Below are positions 34,139 through 46,100 of a DNA stretch of 64,000 nucleotides, piece by piece; positions within the stretch are counted from its first letter, which is position 1, and every line of letters starts with the position of its first letter. Under the pieces are notes generated by a model. The model was not told the DNA's origin and ran no database searches. It worked only from the letters and a program-made list of their open reading frames with translations. A program made the translations under genes and the position numbers. Where the stretch lies: contig NC_031496.1 in the NCBI RefSeq assembly GCF_000237925.1, positions 7,055,801 to 7,119,800 of the forward strand. The letters run 5' to 3'. This DNA comes from Schistosoma mansoni (taxonomy: Eukaryota > Platyhelminthes > Trematoda > Strigeidida > Schistosomatidae).

Positions 34139-34155
34139 GCAAGGGGGCTATCAGG

Positions 34156-34355
34156 NNNNNNNNNNNNNNNNNNNNNNNNNNNNNNNNNNNNNNNNNNNNN
34201 NNNNNNNNNNNNNNNNNNNNNNNNNNNNNNNNNNNNNNNNNNNNNNNNNNNNNNNNNNNNNNNNNNNNNNNNNNNNNNNNNNNNNNNNNNNNNNNNNNNN
34301 NNNNNNNNNNNNNNNNNNNNNNNNNNNNNNNNNNNNNNNNNNNNNNNNNNNNNNN
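34156..34355. other. Assembly gap (N run)
   Basis: 200 undetermined bases just after the Merlin-like element, inside what is left of a family B repeat. Confidence 0.99.
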
Positions 34356-34804
34356 CCATTCGTCTTTTCATACCCTCAAATAAAAGATATCCGTTCATTA
34401 TGTTAATAACGAAGTATTCAGAACCACTGGACTTCCAAATTGAGTTTAAACACTGTGTTTTCATTTCGATTTGCTGATTTATGTTATCTACCTCGTGTAC
34501 AGGACATATTCATTAAGCATGCAAATAAGATTTTTAGTTTATTGATTTGAATAGAGGGAATATCTACTTAGTGCTTCATTTATCCAGGAAAGTTGAAGCG
34601 ACAATACTGTCATACTTCATATTACAAACCTATAATAGAGTAATTTTAGCATTTTTACTATTTTGTAGACCAATAAAATATTTACTAGTTAACTATCATG
34701 TTGAAAATCTTGAAAGTTGTGTAAAATCCTAGAGTTGTCAGGTTTCCTAAAGTTACAAAAACTTTATTATCTTGACTTAACGGTAGAAGTATTGTTTGAT
34801 TGAT
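34356..34804. other. Intergenic, nothing recognised
   Basis: AT-rich DNA without a supported feature. Confidence 0.45.
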
Positions 34805-35015
34805 GTGAGACATTAACAACGTTGGATGCTGGCTCAGTGGTCTATCGGTTAAGTGCTCTGGCGCGAGACTGGTAGGTCCTAGGTTTGAATATCGCGAGGC
34901 GGGATCGTGGATGCGCACTGCTGAGGAGTCCCATAATAGGACGAAACGGCCGTCCAGTGCTTTCAGGTTTTCCATGGTGGTCTAGCTTCAATTGACTCAT
35001 GATTTCAACTATGAA
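34805..35015 (+). repeat. Family A repeat, well preserved
   Basis: Close to the window consensus: AACGTTGGATGCTGGCTCAG head, A box, CTAGGTTTGAATATCGCG (B box slightly altered), core and full tail to GACTCATGATTTCAAC. Confidence 0.9.
34915..34960 (+). ncRNA. Hammerhead ribozyme, intact consensus core
   Basis: Stem I GCACTG/CAGTGC, CTGAGGAG, stem II GTCC/GGAC with loop CATAATA, GAAAC, stem III CG/CG and triplet GTC. The expected cut follows base 34954. It lies between genes. Confidence 0.8.
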
Positions 35016-35473
35016 AATAATTGTTAAATTTAGTGTCTGTCCTAAAGACTTTCTAGGGATCTAAACATCACTATTCTTTTTGTACATGAATGAAGCTGAA
35101 AAAAAATTCGTTTATTTTCTCACTCCCCTATTCCATTCAAGATTCAATTATTAGAAGAATTCACAATTACACACTGAAAAGTCAATATATATCAAAATGT
35201 TGAATGTATCAAATGTAAGAGATCCGATATTCTTTATATACAAATTAAATTATAATAAAGAATAAGAAATCTTATATTGAAGTTTTATATTGGTTAATAC
35301 TTCGTCAGTTAGATTTAGTATCTGTAAACTAGACTAATAGAGACTAAATTGTGAAGCTTCTTGACAAGTAGCTGTAATAGTAATAATAATAATAATATTC
35401 ATAGTAGTATGAGAACCAGGTCAGGTTACTTACTATTATTTTGATTATGATAATTGTTAGATTTAATTGTAAC

Positions 35474-35504
<31 letters not shown>

Positions 35505-35944
35505 GTAGTAATACTACTACTAATAATAGTAGCTGTATAGTCAGTTATTCATATCTTAGCAACGTCAAGTACCTTTCATATACCTTAACTTTTCTATTGA
35601 GGATGGTTTTCTCACGTACTGACCGTAATCTTACAATAATAATAATAATAATAGTTTGTACCCGTTGATAGATTTACACATACATTTATGTATATTATTC
35701 ATTTAACATACCCATTTCTTTTTCCCTCATATTTTCTGCTTTAAAGATGAATGATTACTTTGTTATGATTTGTTATTATTGTGGTATAAAAAAACATTAA
35801 ACAGAATTTAAGTAAACAAAATGTCAAATATCCATAAAATTTATATCAATATTAGGTCTAATTACTAGTCAACAAAGAAATTATCAGAAAAGAATGAATG
35901 ACAATGAAAGAAGGATTGAAAATTCCGATTTATTGTATTTAATA
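35016..35944. repeat. Intergenic with AAT microsatellites
   Basis: (AAT)n at 35371-35395 and 35474-35504, a mixed ACT/AAT run to 35530 and (AAT)n at 35634-35652. No gene; the Asn-rich frame is microsatellite. Confidence 0.7.
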
Positions 35945-36105
35945 GTTGAATTTATAAGTCAATTAAGGCTAGAACATCATGAAAAACCTGGAAGCACTTG
36001 ATGGCCGTTTCGTTCACGTATAGGACTCCTCAGCAGTGCGTATCCACGATCCTGCATCGCGAGAGTCGAACCAAGGACCTATCGATCTCGCGTGCAAACG
36101 CTTAA
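35945..36105 (-). repeat. Family A repeat, minus, diverged core
   Basis: In reverse CTGAGGAGTCC and GAAACGGCC are kept, but stem II is opened (loop CTATACGTGA) and the triplet is ATC followed by A. Activity is doubtful. Confidence 0.8.
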
Positions 36106-36294
36106 CGGAGAATTTAACGATATAGAATTTCAAACTAATTAAGTTGATGGGAAATTTAGGATTATGATTCGAGCTGGAAATAGAAATGTTTAAATTTATG
36201 AAAGCTAGTTACTGGAATGAGTAATGAGTTTACAAATTATAAAAGACAATAACCATTACATAAGACATTAGGAGGAAAATTAGACTAGTTGTGA

Positions 36295-36500
36295 AACTAG
36301 ATTTCCAAATAAAATGAAACGCGAGTAAAACTGGATTCCACTGCTAGCCACTATCCATCTTTCTTCATAATGTTTGTGAATTAATGCTATATTGAGACAA
36401 TACACACAGTATGCACATATGGCTAATAAGAGACTGATCATTTGCAGTCCTAAACATCAATGGGAAGATTCAACCAAACAACACCAAGTGAATTATCTTT
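36295..36500 (+). repeat. Family B repeat, 5'-truncated, AAA-type
   Basis: Begins within the core (TTTCCAAATAAAATGAAACG), then AGTAAAACTGGATTCC and the long spacer to AACACCAAGTGAATT. The ribozyme is lost. Confidence 0.8.
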
Positions 36501-36707
36501 CATACTTAAGAAAAAGAAATAAATCGCCATTAACAACTTCATTCTTGATAATTTCTCTGACGAATCTCATGTTAAACTAAATACAATCTTTCATGTTCAT
36601 AATGTTTTTCCATTTATTTTGTTGTATGATTTATGGGTTCTGATGTGTGGGCGAGAATGACAATGATTGGTTGTCTTGATGAGTCAAACATTAGATAGGA
36701 TGACAGG

Positions 36708-37012
36708 TGTTATGTGTTATATATATTTCCCTTTCCTTTTTATGTATTGACTGTTTCTTGTTGATGGACACTTATTGATTGACTGTTCCTTGTGTCGGAT
36801 TTTGGTGTGAAATATATTGACATTATAGTCAGGCTAATCTCGTGTTTTTGATCTGAGTTCTGTTGAAGTCCTGTAGAATAGACACTGGGTGGGAATCTAG
36901 TGTAGATATTCGTCTAAGGCAAATTAACGTCCCACATACGTGTAAAAAGTAAAAGGATCGTTATAACAAGAAACCCCTCCAGTTATAACTAGTATCCTCT
37001 ACGTTTATAACA
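36708..37012 (+). repeat. Possible solo LTR
   Basis: Starts TGTTATGTGTTAT and ends GTTTATAACA, so the termini are short inverted repeats of TG...CA type. It is followed by ATTGGCGACGG, which resembles sequence after an LTR where primer binding occurs. A second ATAACA ends at 37042. No clear target duplication or second LTR is visible, so this is tentative. Confidence 0.35.
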
Positions 37013-37394
37013 ATTGGCGACGGCATCTTTACGTTTATAACAGGTTCTTTTTAGTCTGGAGTTATCAGTATTCGATTCAACAAAAGTGAAAGCCTGTATT
37101 CATAAGGAATTCTTAAAGTCATTTCGTTACGTTGATCTGTTATCTCACCTTTTCCTTTTTCCCTAAATTGAACTTGTTTTATAATTCTTACAAGATTATT
37201 GATGTGTCGTGTCTATCTATGTACAGGAAACTATCACCAATATTCTATTTCTTGGCATAAGATTTCCTTATAGTTTACACTATGGACTGAAAGTGGTGAG
37301 AAAACAGTTAAAAACTAAGGATCGCTGAATAGCAGTTTGAGAACTCTTCGGCGGTCTACATTTGTAACCCTACATGGGTTTGATCCCCATACCC
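37013..37394. other. Intergenic, nothing recognised
   Basis: No supported feature apart from the sequence following the possible LTR. Confidence 0.4.
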
Positions 37395-37855
37395 TTTGGT
37401 TTTTCAGCAAGCAGTTAAACTTCAGACCACTTGGCTGGTATCAAGTGGTTGGTTGAAGTTATTTAAGTACATTTCTAGATGGTCAAGATTAAGCACCTGT
37501 TGTGAAGCCCAAGAGTTTTGGGTTTAGTTCTTGGTGGAGTTGTTGACGGACAACCTTAAAGAGCACCATACTAAGACGAAGCAACTGACCGGTGCTTCCT
37601 GGTTACCAACAATATCAATAATAAAACTAATTATCGACTAATATTACTGTTATCATTCTAATTACTTTCATTCTATAATCACTTCGTTAGGCATTTGATA
37701 TTAATTTTACAGTGACAATTGATTACGGTTGAATCGGGTTACATTTAGAAATTTAAGTTACGAACTAATCTTAGCTAGACCACCAGTAAAAACCTGAAAG
37801 AATTGGACGGCCGTTTCGTCCTAGTATAGGACTGTTTGACAGTGGGCGCCTATGA
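37395..37855. repeat. Diverged family A remnants
   Basis: 37395-37620 shows a worn head and core-like order (facing pieces around GGCTGGTATCAAGTGG). 37770-37855 is a reversed tail and half core (GACGGCCGTTTCGTCCTAGT). Neither holds a working ribozyme. Confidence 0.55.
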
Positions 37856-39760
37856 CCTCGCATATTTTAAAACAAAAATTAGTATATAGGGTCAAAATAA
37901 AAATTATAAAGAAATATTCCTCTTCTCTTCTGACTTTCCTTTTTGGCGATTGTACATTAGAGAATCAATAATATGAACCATTACACAGTGACACGTCCGC
38001 TTAGCACTAAACATTTTTTGACTTCGCATTTTGTTTTACAACTATACTACTTATCAACATACAGTAGTTGACGACTAACAAATAATTTCGGAACCCTTAA
38101 AGTTTGGTGCTTCCCTGTTGTAATGTTCCGTTGACATTAAATATTTCGATATTTATCTGGTGTTTCAAACTAATTTCACTTTTATGCACGTTAGTCATTT
38201 GAAATTTGTTCATTCTGAACAGCTTGCTTATTTTAAAGGAGTGGCGCTTGATTTAGTACGTTAATTGTTGGTATCTATTTAATACAGCCATATTATCCTG
38301 TTTTATGGTGTGTTGTAACCCAATTCTTATTCATGTATTTGAAAGATTCACTTCCCTGTTGACTGTGGCTTTGATGTGGTTATCGATGGCTGGAAACCTC
38401 ACGGTATTTTGTTCGTAAACTTTATTACCTATGTCTTTTGGTTGTACAAAATCAGTTTTGCTATAAATCATTTTTTGAGAACTAATGTTGTTATACCTTT
38501 AAAGAATTAAGTTATTTTATTGCACAAGACATAGACCCCGAGTTTAATATTAACTTCCTCCAGCCATCTAAAATTAGAACACAGTGCACACTATGTCCCG
38601 AGTCACTTAGACTAGTATCGTCATCGTAACTTGGTCGATAGAGTTTCATCAGCAGTAAACGACTATTGAAACATAACATCGGTCAGTGTTCGTGGTCATA
38701 TCAACTGTAAACATTCCTTAGAAAACAACTAAACTCAGTGTGTACTAGATGACCATGATCAACACAGTCAACTAAGTGGTAGGATATTAACTGATACACT
38801 GCATTATCTGAAGCTAATGATATATCAGAAATTAATTGTAACTTGGAAAATAAAGACAATCACATTTTAGCTTGAGGAATATTTAAAAGGTATCATTTCC
38901 ATTCTCAGACTTAAACCCCTCAGACTTGGTCCCACATTCAGGCTACTTTGCCAAAATTATAATTAAAATTAAAAACGCATAAATATATCCACACCTTTGA
39001 AATAAATAAATTGAACAAATGACCATAAGTTAGTTTGAACAGTAGAAACAGAACAAAACACTAGAATGAAGGGTGAAAAAATAGTCATGATTAGCATTGT
39101 TTGCTACAGCATAATTCAATGGTCAAATAATTGGGTGATGTGTAAGGTATAGATGAAAGAATGACAATGAATGGCAAATATATCACAATTGTAGAATAAT
39201 AAACAAAAAAAAATTCATGCATAAAAGCATATTTATATCATTACATGTCAAGATGATAGACATATTGAATAATCTTTACAAATTCGATAGACAAATATAA
39301 AAAACTTACACACACACACACACAAAACGCATTACCCCAAGATACAGAGGTCAAATGACCAACCGTTTTCACCATCACTTATCTAATTCGAAAATTCATA
39401 CAATCCATGGATTGAATACAGATTTATCGACTCAGTAGACATGATGACTTTAGCGGTACACTATATTTAACTGAATGCCTAGATATTAGATGAGAAATGG
39501 AGTCTGCAACAGTGAATATAAAGTAATAAATGAATAGGTCAACTATTTGACTTCAGTTTTAACAATCTCTTTTGGATATAGTTTGAAATCTAAAAAAAAG
39601 GAATTAATACATATAATCCAATCTGATTGATTATAAATAGAAAAATAGGTGAAATGATACTGTTGTTAATTAGATTTGATAGGGAACAGTTTATATGATT
39701 TAATAAGAACAACGAAAATAAGAATATAGATATGATAATAAATACAACTGTTATCCATTA
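37856..39760. other. Intergenic / 3' flank of EPG5
   Basis: AT-rich, with a (CA)n run at 39307-39323. The 3' UTR of the minus-strand gene must start just below 39761, but no definite poly(A) signal was picked. Confidence 0.45.
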
Positions 39761-40154
39761 TTATATTCGTAAGGATGATAATTGTGATGTAAATGAAGAA
39801 TTTTGTAATATTTGTTTAACATATGGTTTAAGATCAGTCCAAAATTGAAGGCACAAATATTGATAAGCTTCAACTAGTGTAATAGATTTTAATCGCATAA
39901 GAAGAGAAGAAATAATAGAAGCTGTTGGATTTGTATTATCAACGGATTTATCTTGAGTAACAAAGGTAGATTGTTTCAATTCTTTTGAACTACCTTCTTC
40001 CATATTTGTAATGTCTTCTGTTCTGGTACCATCAGAAGATTCATTAGATGGAGTTAAACAACTTAATCTCTCTAAGTTGGATAACCCAACTGAATGAGTA
40101 CTAATCATCCACGCTTCAAGAATACAACATAGGCATTCTATAAAAGTGCATAGT
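39761..40154 (-). CDS. EPG5: EPG5-like last exon
   Basis: The acceptor TTTTATCTAG|ACT completes a split Lys codon. The exon encodes 130 residues and ends at the stop at 39761-39763. It opens LCTFIECLCCILEAWM and closes with a helical stretch (ITLVEAYQYLCLQFW). The middle is an acidic, Ser/Thr-rich linker. Confidence 0.8.
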
Positions 40155-43100
40155 CTAGATAAAATAAATAAAAGTAAAACATTGACAAGTTAAACAATGA
40201 GACTAAGTACTTTTGTTGAATACATCAAACTACTTATGTATATGTCAGTAGTATAAATTTATAAACAACATAGCTATAAGACCATACTATTGTAGGGCCA
40301 GTGAAATGTCTCTGAACCCTAGCCAAATCATCCGGCAGTTGGGTCACTGAATATGGAACAGATCATCGATCCCTGTCAAGGCCAAGAACAGTCAACGCGC
40401 ATCAGTCAATATATGCCGTGGACTGGCCCACGCGGCAGTGGTTGTACTTTCGCTTGTATCTACCTTAAGTAATATATTCTTGTAATAACGTCCTTTGTGT
40501 TGTACAGTCTTCAGAGCATCCATAATCCCTTGATACGTCGATGGTTCAATCCACGTAAGGTGCTGGTCGTGAGGTGTGACCTCGAAGTTGGCTTATTCGT
40601 TACACCGTCCCCGTCTAACTCGAGTAGGCCTCCAGTCATTCGACATAGATCATCAACGCTGATGGTCTACACTATAATTAGTAGCCGACTAACTTACTTT
40701 TTAAGTTGCATGACTTTTTCCTCAGTTAAATTTATTTTCTTCTTCTTCTTCTTCAATTTCACCATTAAAGTATTTCTAAGTTCATTTAGGATTCCAGATA
40801 AACGTTTACCGAGAAAATCAGCTGAACAAATATCATCCTTATTATTAGGAATATCATGATGATTTGAATTTTGTGAACACCATGCTGGATGGTTATAACA
40901 ACAAGATTCATTATTGAAGAAATTTCTTTTTGATGTAGATATTAATTGAATAATAAAATTTAAGAATAAAATCCATCCATTTAGTTGAAATGATCGGTCA
41001 TCAATTCCATTCATATAGCTAAATATATATGAAAAATAAAAAGTATAATATCAATCATATAAAATATACAATTGTTATTTCATAATATCTGATGAAATGA
41101 GTAGTGAATTATTGATTTTGAGATTGATGTAACGCACTGACCAAATACATGATCATATATTCAGTTTTGAGAGTTTGGAGAACTACGAAAGTCATCATCC
41201 AGAAGATACAAGTGTTTATTAACAGTTGTCTACGCAAAATACTTCGGATTCGTTGGCCAGGCACCATCAGCAACAACCTACTGTGGGAGAGAGCAAACCA
41301 GATTCCAGCGGAGGAAGAAGCGCTGGAAGTGGATAGGACACACATTGAGTAATTATCTTGATACTTTTATCTTGTTGTGCTATTAGGGATCGGTAACTTG
41401 AGGCGATGGATATGTGTCAGGTTCTACATTGCATATGACTGACTAACGATCATTGATTAGTGAAAAAAATATACAGAAATGAGAATTAAGACTTTCATTG
41501 TCGATAACTATCAAAATAATCGAAAAGAATATGAACGCGCTTTAGAGAGAAATACTTTTCCATGATTCTTTTTACGCTAATATTAGCTGAGAGAGGGGAT
41601 AAGTAGTACTACCATTTAGAAAATCACACGACTTGTATGGGTATGATCCTCAATGAAGATGACTAACACAATCACAGAGTTATAATCATATTTTAGCAGA
41701 CTGACTTCAAATAAGTTGAAGTGTATTTTCTAGGTTTTAACGCTAACCAATATGTAAAACTTTTTAACAAAAGAAAAGAAAACCCAGAAAAAATAAGTAG
41801 TCCAATAGTTTCTGAAGTAAGACAAATATCCACTAATGTTACCGGCAACGATGACTAGTGATACCAGTCAGCTACTCAAAATATGAAGTAGATGGATCAT
41901 GGATAGAACTCGTGACGTATCAGTTGAAAGATGAGTACTTTTATTGCATATCTAATAGGACGAATCAAATATCAAGTACTTTATAGTTTTCGAAGACTTA
42001 CTAGTTAACTGGTCGTATTCAACTCCCCCCCCCAAAAAAAAACGCATGAAATAAAAAGACAATCGATAAACATGTAAACTTACTAAATTTTTATAGAATG
42101 TAACCAATGCATACTATCAGCGGTAATCATATTATATTCTTCATTAATTACTGATAATGTACTATTATTCATTGATCGATATAAGTAATTTAATCGACAT
42201 AATATTATAAATAATAATGGTAAATGTAAACTATTCTGTATACACATAGATACTAATAAATCAGAATGTAGAAAATTCAATTTATTTTGTAAGAAATAAA
42301 TATGTGAATAAATTTCACATATACCATAGAAACGATCTTTGGATGAAATTTCATTAGGAGCTGTATAAATGAATTAAAAGAAAAAGAAAAGAGATAAGAT
42401 ACATTGAAAAGAGAACATCATTTAATGAATAAAATCCAGTTCAATTAGAATAATGATGCAAAAAGGTCATAAGTCAAAGGTAGTACAGTTTCTTTTCTCT
42501 CTGACTTCATGGTCGTCCAGTAACAAGTCGAACTCATAAGTTACAAGTCTCAAGCCCCCAAATGCCCTGGTACGGCCGAGAGTGGGAGAGTTAGCTCTCC
42601 CTCTCGAAATGCTCTCACATGGCCCCGCGTATATAGCCTCTGTCAGGGAAGTCCTACTCACTAACTTCTCGTGACATTATTGTTGCTTACGGAATTGAGA
42701 GCACGAAAAGCGAATCTTCGGCGCTTCAACCGGGTTGGTGGACAAGGAGGGTCCACCTAAGGGAGTTGGAAAACCCTGATTCCAAACCAATGGTGCACAT
42801 GGGCTCCAGTATCCTGAGGGAACAAATGACGTATGAATCAATCGTTGGTCACAGGCTACCATGGGACTACATCTCCTCACGATGCTCCACTGCCTTGTGG
42901 ATCAAACCTTTAGGTCGAAGGCTCCGGGTGTGGCCCCCTAAGAAAACCACCTGCTTCAGTGTGGGCACCTGGGCAGTGTCGCAGCCCTCACACAAATCAA
43001 ATGAGATTTGTGTGGTGCATATACATCTGGTGCCCGTTTGTACCAATATTCATGTATTTTTAAATAAATAAATTAAAAACTCAATGTTCGACTAGTTAAC

Positions 43101-46100
43101 CAAACTCATAAAGACTATAATCTAGTTCGACGTCATAAATTTTTAAATGAAATATTCTTGATTTATACAAACGGCTTATTTATTTTCTAAAAACTGGTGT
43201 CTTCTATGGTTGACAGTATAGTGTATAATTTTATCTACATTAGTAATGAAAACTGTAGGGTTGACAAGATGGTGATTCATGTTCCCATTAATATTTGAGA
43301 CTTAAAAGCTACTGTTATGTAGTTAAACTAAGCGAATCAATGTTATAATGAAGCGGAGGCATGCTTATCGTGGACATAGTTAAATAGGAAATTATTAAGT
43401 AAATAAACAAAAGTGATCGAGAAAAGAAACAACAATGTAAATCTTAACAAAGTTGGACAGTAGCTAACAGTAAAATCTAGGACGCATGTTTCGCCCTATT
43501 TGAGACTTTTCAGCTAGATGTATTTAGCATGCCCGCGTTGATATTCATACTGGGATTCGAACCCAGTAACTAGTGCTTTAAACACCGAGAGGTTATTCAT
43601 TGAGTTAATGAGTCCACATAATCACAAACTTGCACAACAGGTATATATTTTAGGTGTAATATAAATCCCCAAATGCCTTGGTACGTCTGAGGGCGGGTAG
43701 AGTCCGTTCTCCCTCTGGAAATGCTATCACATGCTCACACGTAAACAGTCACCGCCAGGAAAGTACTACTCACTGCCTTCTCATGGTGGGGGTGTTGTCT
43801 ACGAAATCGAGAGAACAAAAAAAGAATGTCCGGTGCTTTAATCAGATTGGTGGGCACGAAGGGTTCACCTAAGGAAGTTAGATAACCTTGATTCCTAACC
43901 AATGGCGCACATGAGCTCCATTATCATAAAGGAACAAATGCCGTATGAACCGATTGTTGGTCACCGGCTAACATAGTACTAACCAAAGACTTCAATGCAC
44001 AGGTCGGGTGTCTGGGTACAGAGGAGAACAGTTTAGGTGGCTAATGAGGACTTGTTGGTCGCAGGTCAGATAACGGTGACCGTCTACTGAAACTATGCGT
44101 AGTTCACATCCTTTTTATGGCTTGCACTAATTATTGGCACAGTTATCGCCAATATGTTACCTGGCGTCCTCCTCCTGGATCTCAAGCCTAGACTCAGACT
44201 GATCACATTGTTTGCATCAACCTTATCTTACGATTCAGTGGCCAATAAATTCATCATCCTAAACGGATCAATGTCAGCAACTTGGTTTCAGCTTTTGTTA
44301 CAACTAAATATCAAATCGAGCTGTATTCAAGGCTAGCCATCAGCTCACTGAAAATTTTAGGTGAGCATTGGTTGCAATTGTATGACGCCATGAAAACGGC
44401 AAGTAAAGTCGTTTGCGGCTTTGCGAAACGTTCCGCTTATAAGCACTGGGTTTCTTCAGGCACCTAACAAATCATTGAGGCCCGTCTGCCTACTCCGGGT
44501 GACCGCGAGTCTGACTATAAACGAAGACTGTTACGTAACGAAATTGGGCAAAGCTTGCATAAGGACCGAGAAGCCTGTTGGTCGGAGCGTGCCAATGAGT
44601 TAAAAGTAGCAGCTGCATCTGGTAACTGCCGGAAGCTCTTTCAATTCATCTGAGTTACTGGCAGCAAGAAGTCTGGCGTGAGCGAAACAATTTGTGAAGA
44701 TTATGGGAGGACAGTCACTAACATATATCGACGTCTTAGATGATGGATGGAGTTTTTGAGAAGCAGTTCAATTGGTCTGCTGCTATGGCGACATCGATCA
44801 GACTGTCCTATGGCAGTACGTGTCCATAGGTATGGCATGTGCTTTGCACTTTCCAAGTGCAAATTACCTTTACAAGACTGGCAGGAGCATAAATATGAGT
44901 TCACTTTTTGTACTGAGCAGACAAATGTAGTCGAGAGGTTCGTGTATCTGGGTAGCTGTGTAAGTGATGGTGGTGGTGTGAGTGATAAGATAAATACACA
45001 TATAGTGAAAGCCAAAGCGGCTTATGCTAATATGAGCCTTCGTGATGTTAGTCTGGTTGTAAAAGGTCGGATCTATAATGCGTTGGTGAGAGCAGTTTGC
45101 TCTGTGCTTGTGAAACCTTGCCTCTCTGAGTTGAGGATGTTAAACGACTCTCTGTATTTGATCATCGTTGTCTTCGAAGGATTTTCTAACATTCAGTGGC
45201 AACACAATGTTAATAATGTAGAGGTTCGGCATCGTGTATTCGTGCGCAGCGACGATAATTCAATTGATGTCACAATCTTGAAACACCGACTTCAGTATCT
45301 TGGACATATCCTAGGAATGTCGTATCGGTGAATCGTACATCGTGCATTATTTATCGACGCTTAGACTGGTTGTAAAATGTAGAGAGATGATCAGTGTATA
45401 CACTAATTCCTGTTCGTTGTTGTTTTCCTTTCTTTACAGCCTCATTGTTATTATGCAGCACATATGTATTTGGTACCCCCTTTGTACCAATAATATTTAT
45501 GTGTTCAAATAAATAAATAAATTCATAAAAAAAAGAAGAAAATTACCATTATCAATAACAGACCAAATTGTTGCATTCAATAATTGTACAAATCGACTAG
45601 CTGTTATTTGATCTAATAATGAATTCATTGATAATAAACTATATATTAATGGTTTTGATAAACATGCATTAATTGAATGTGGCATTATAATATTACTAAT
45701 AATATCCATATTAGTAGTAAATGATAAATCTTTATTATTATTATTATTATTCATTTGTGTATTAATAGTTAAATTATTTAATAACCAAAATATAATTGCA
45801 TTGATAAAATAATCAGGGATTGTATAGACAAGATTCTTATTATTATCTTGTTTAGTTAGATGACGATGATGGTGGATTTTAGAATGTTCTAATTTCGATA
45901 AAAATTCCACACGTGAACTAGAACGATTCACTAGTAGAATAATTTCATTACATAATTCAACAATTTGTTTAAATTCTTGTGAAGTTGATTTTCCTAAAGA
46001 ATTATGAGAGAAAAAAAAACATAAAATTAGGATCTATATATATGTATATAATGTTGGATTTATGAGTCGATCTAAGCACTGGACAGCCGTTTCGTCCTAG

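Noticed and set aside
44747-45331. 194-codon frame as a host gene
   Set aside because: It is the RT C-terminal part of a non-LTR element with shared ends elsewhere in the window.
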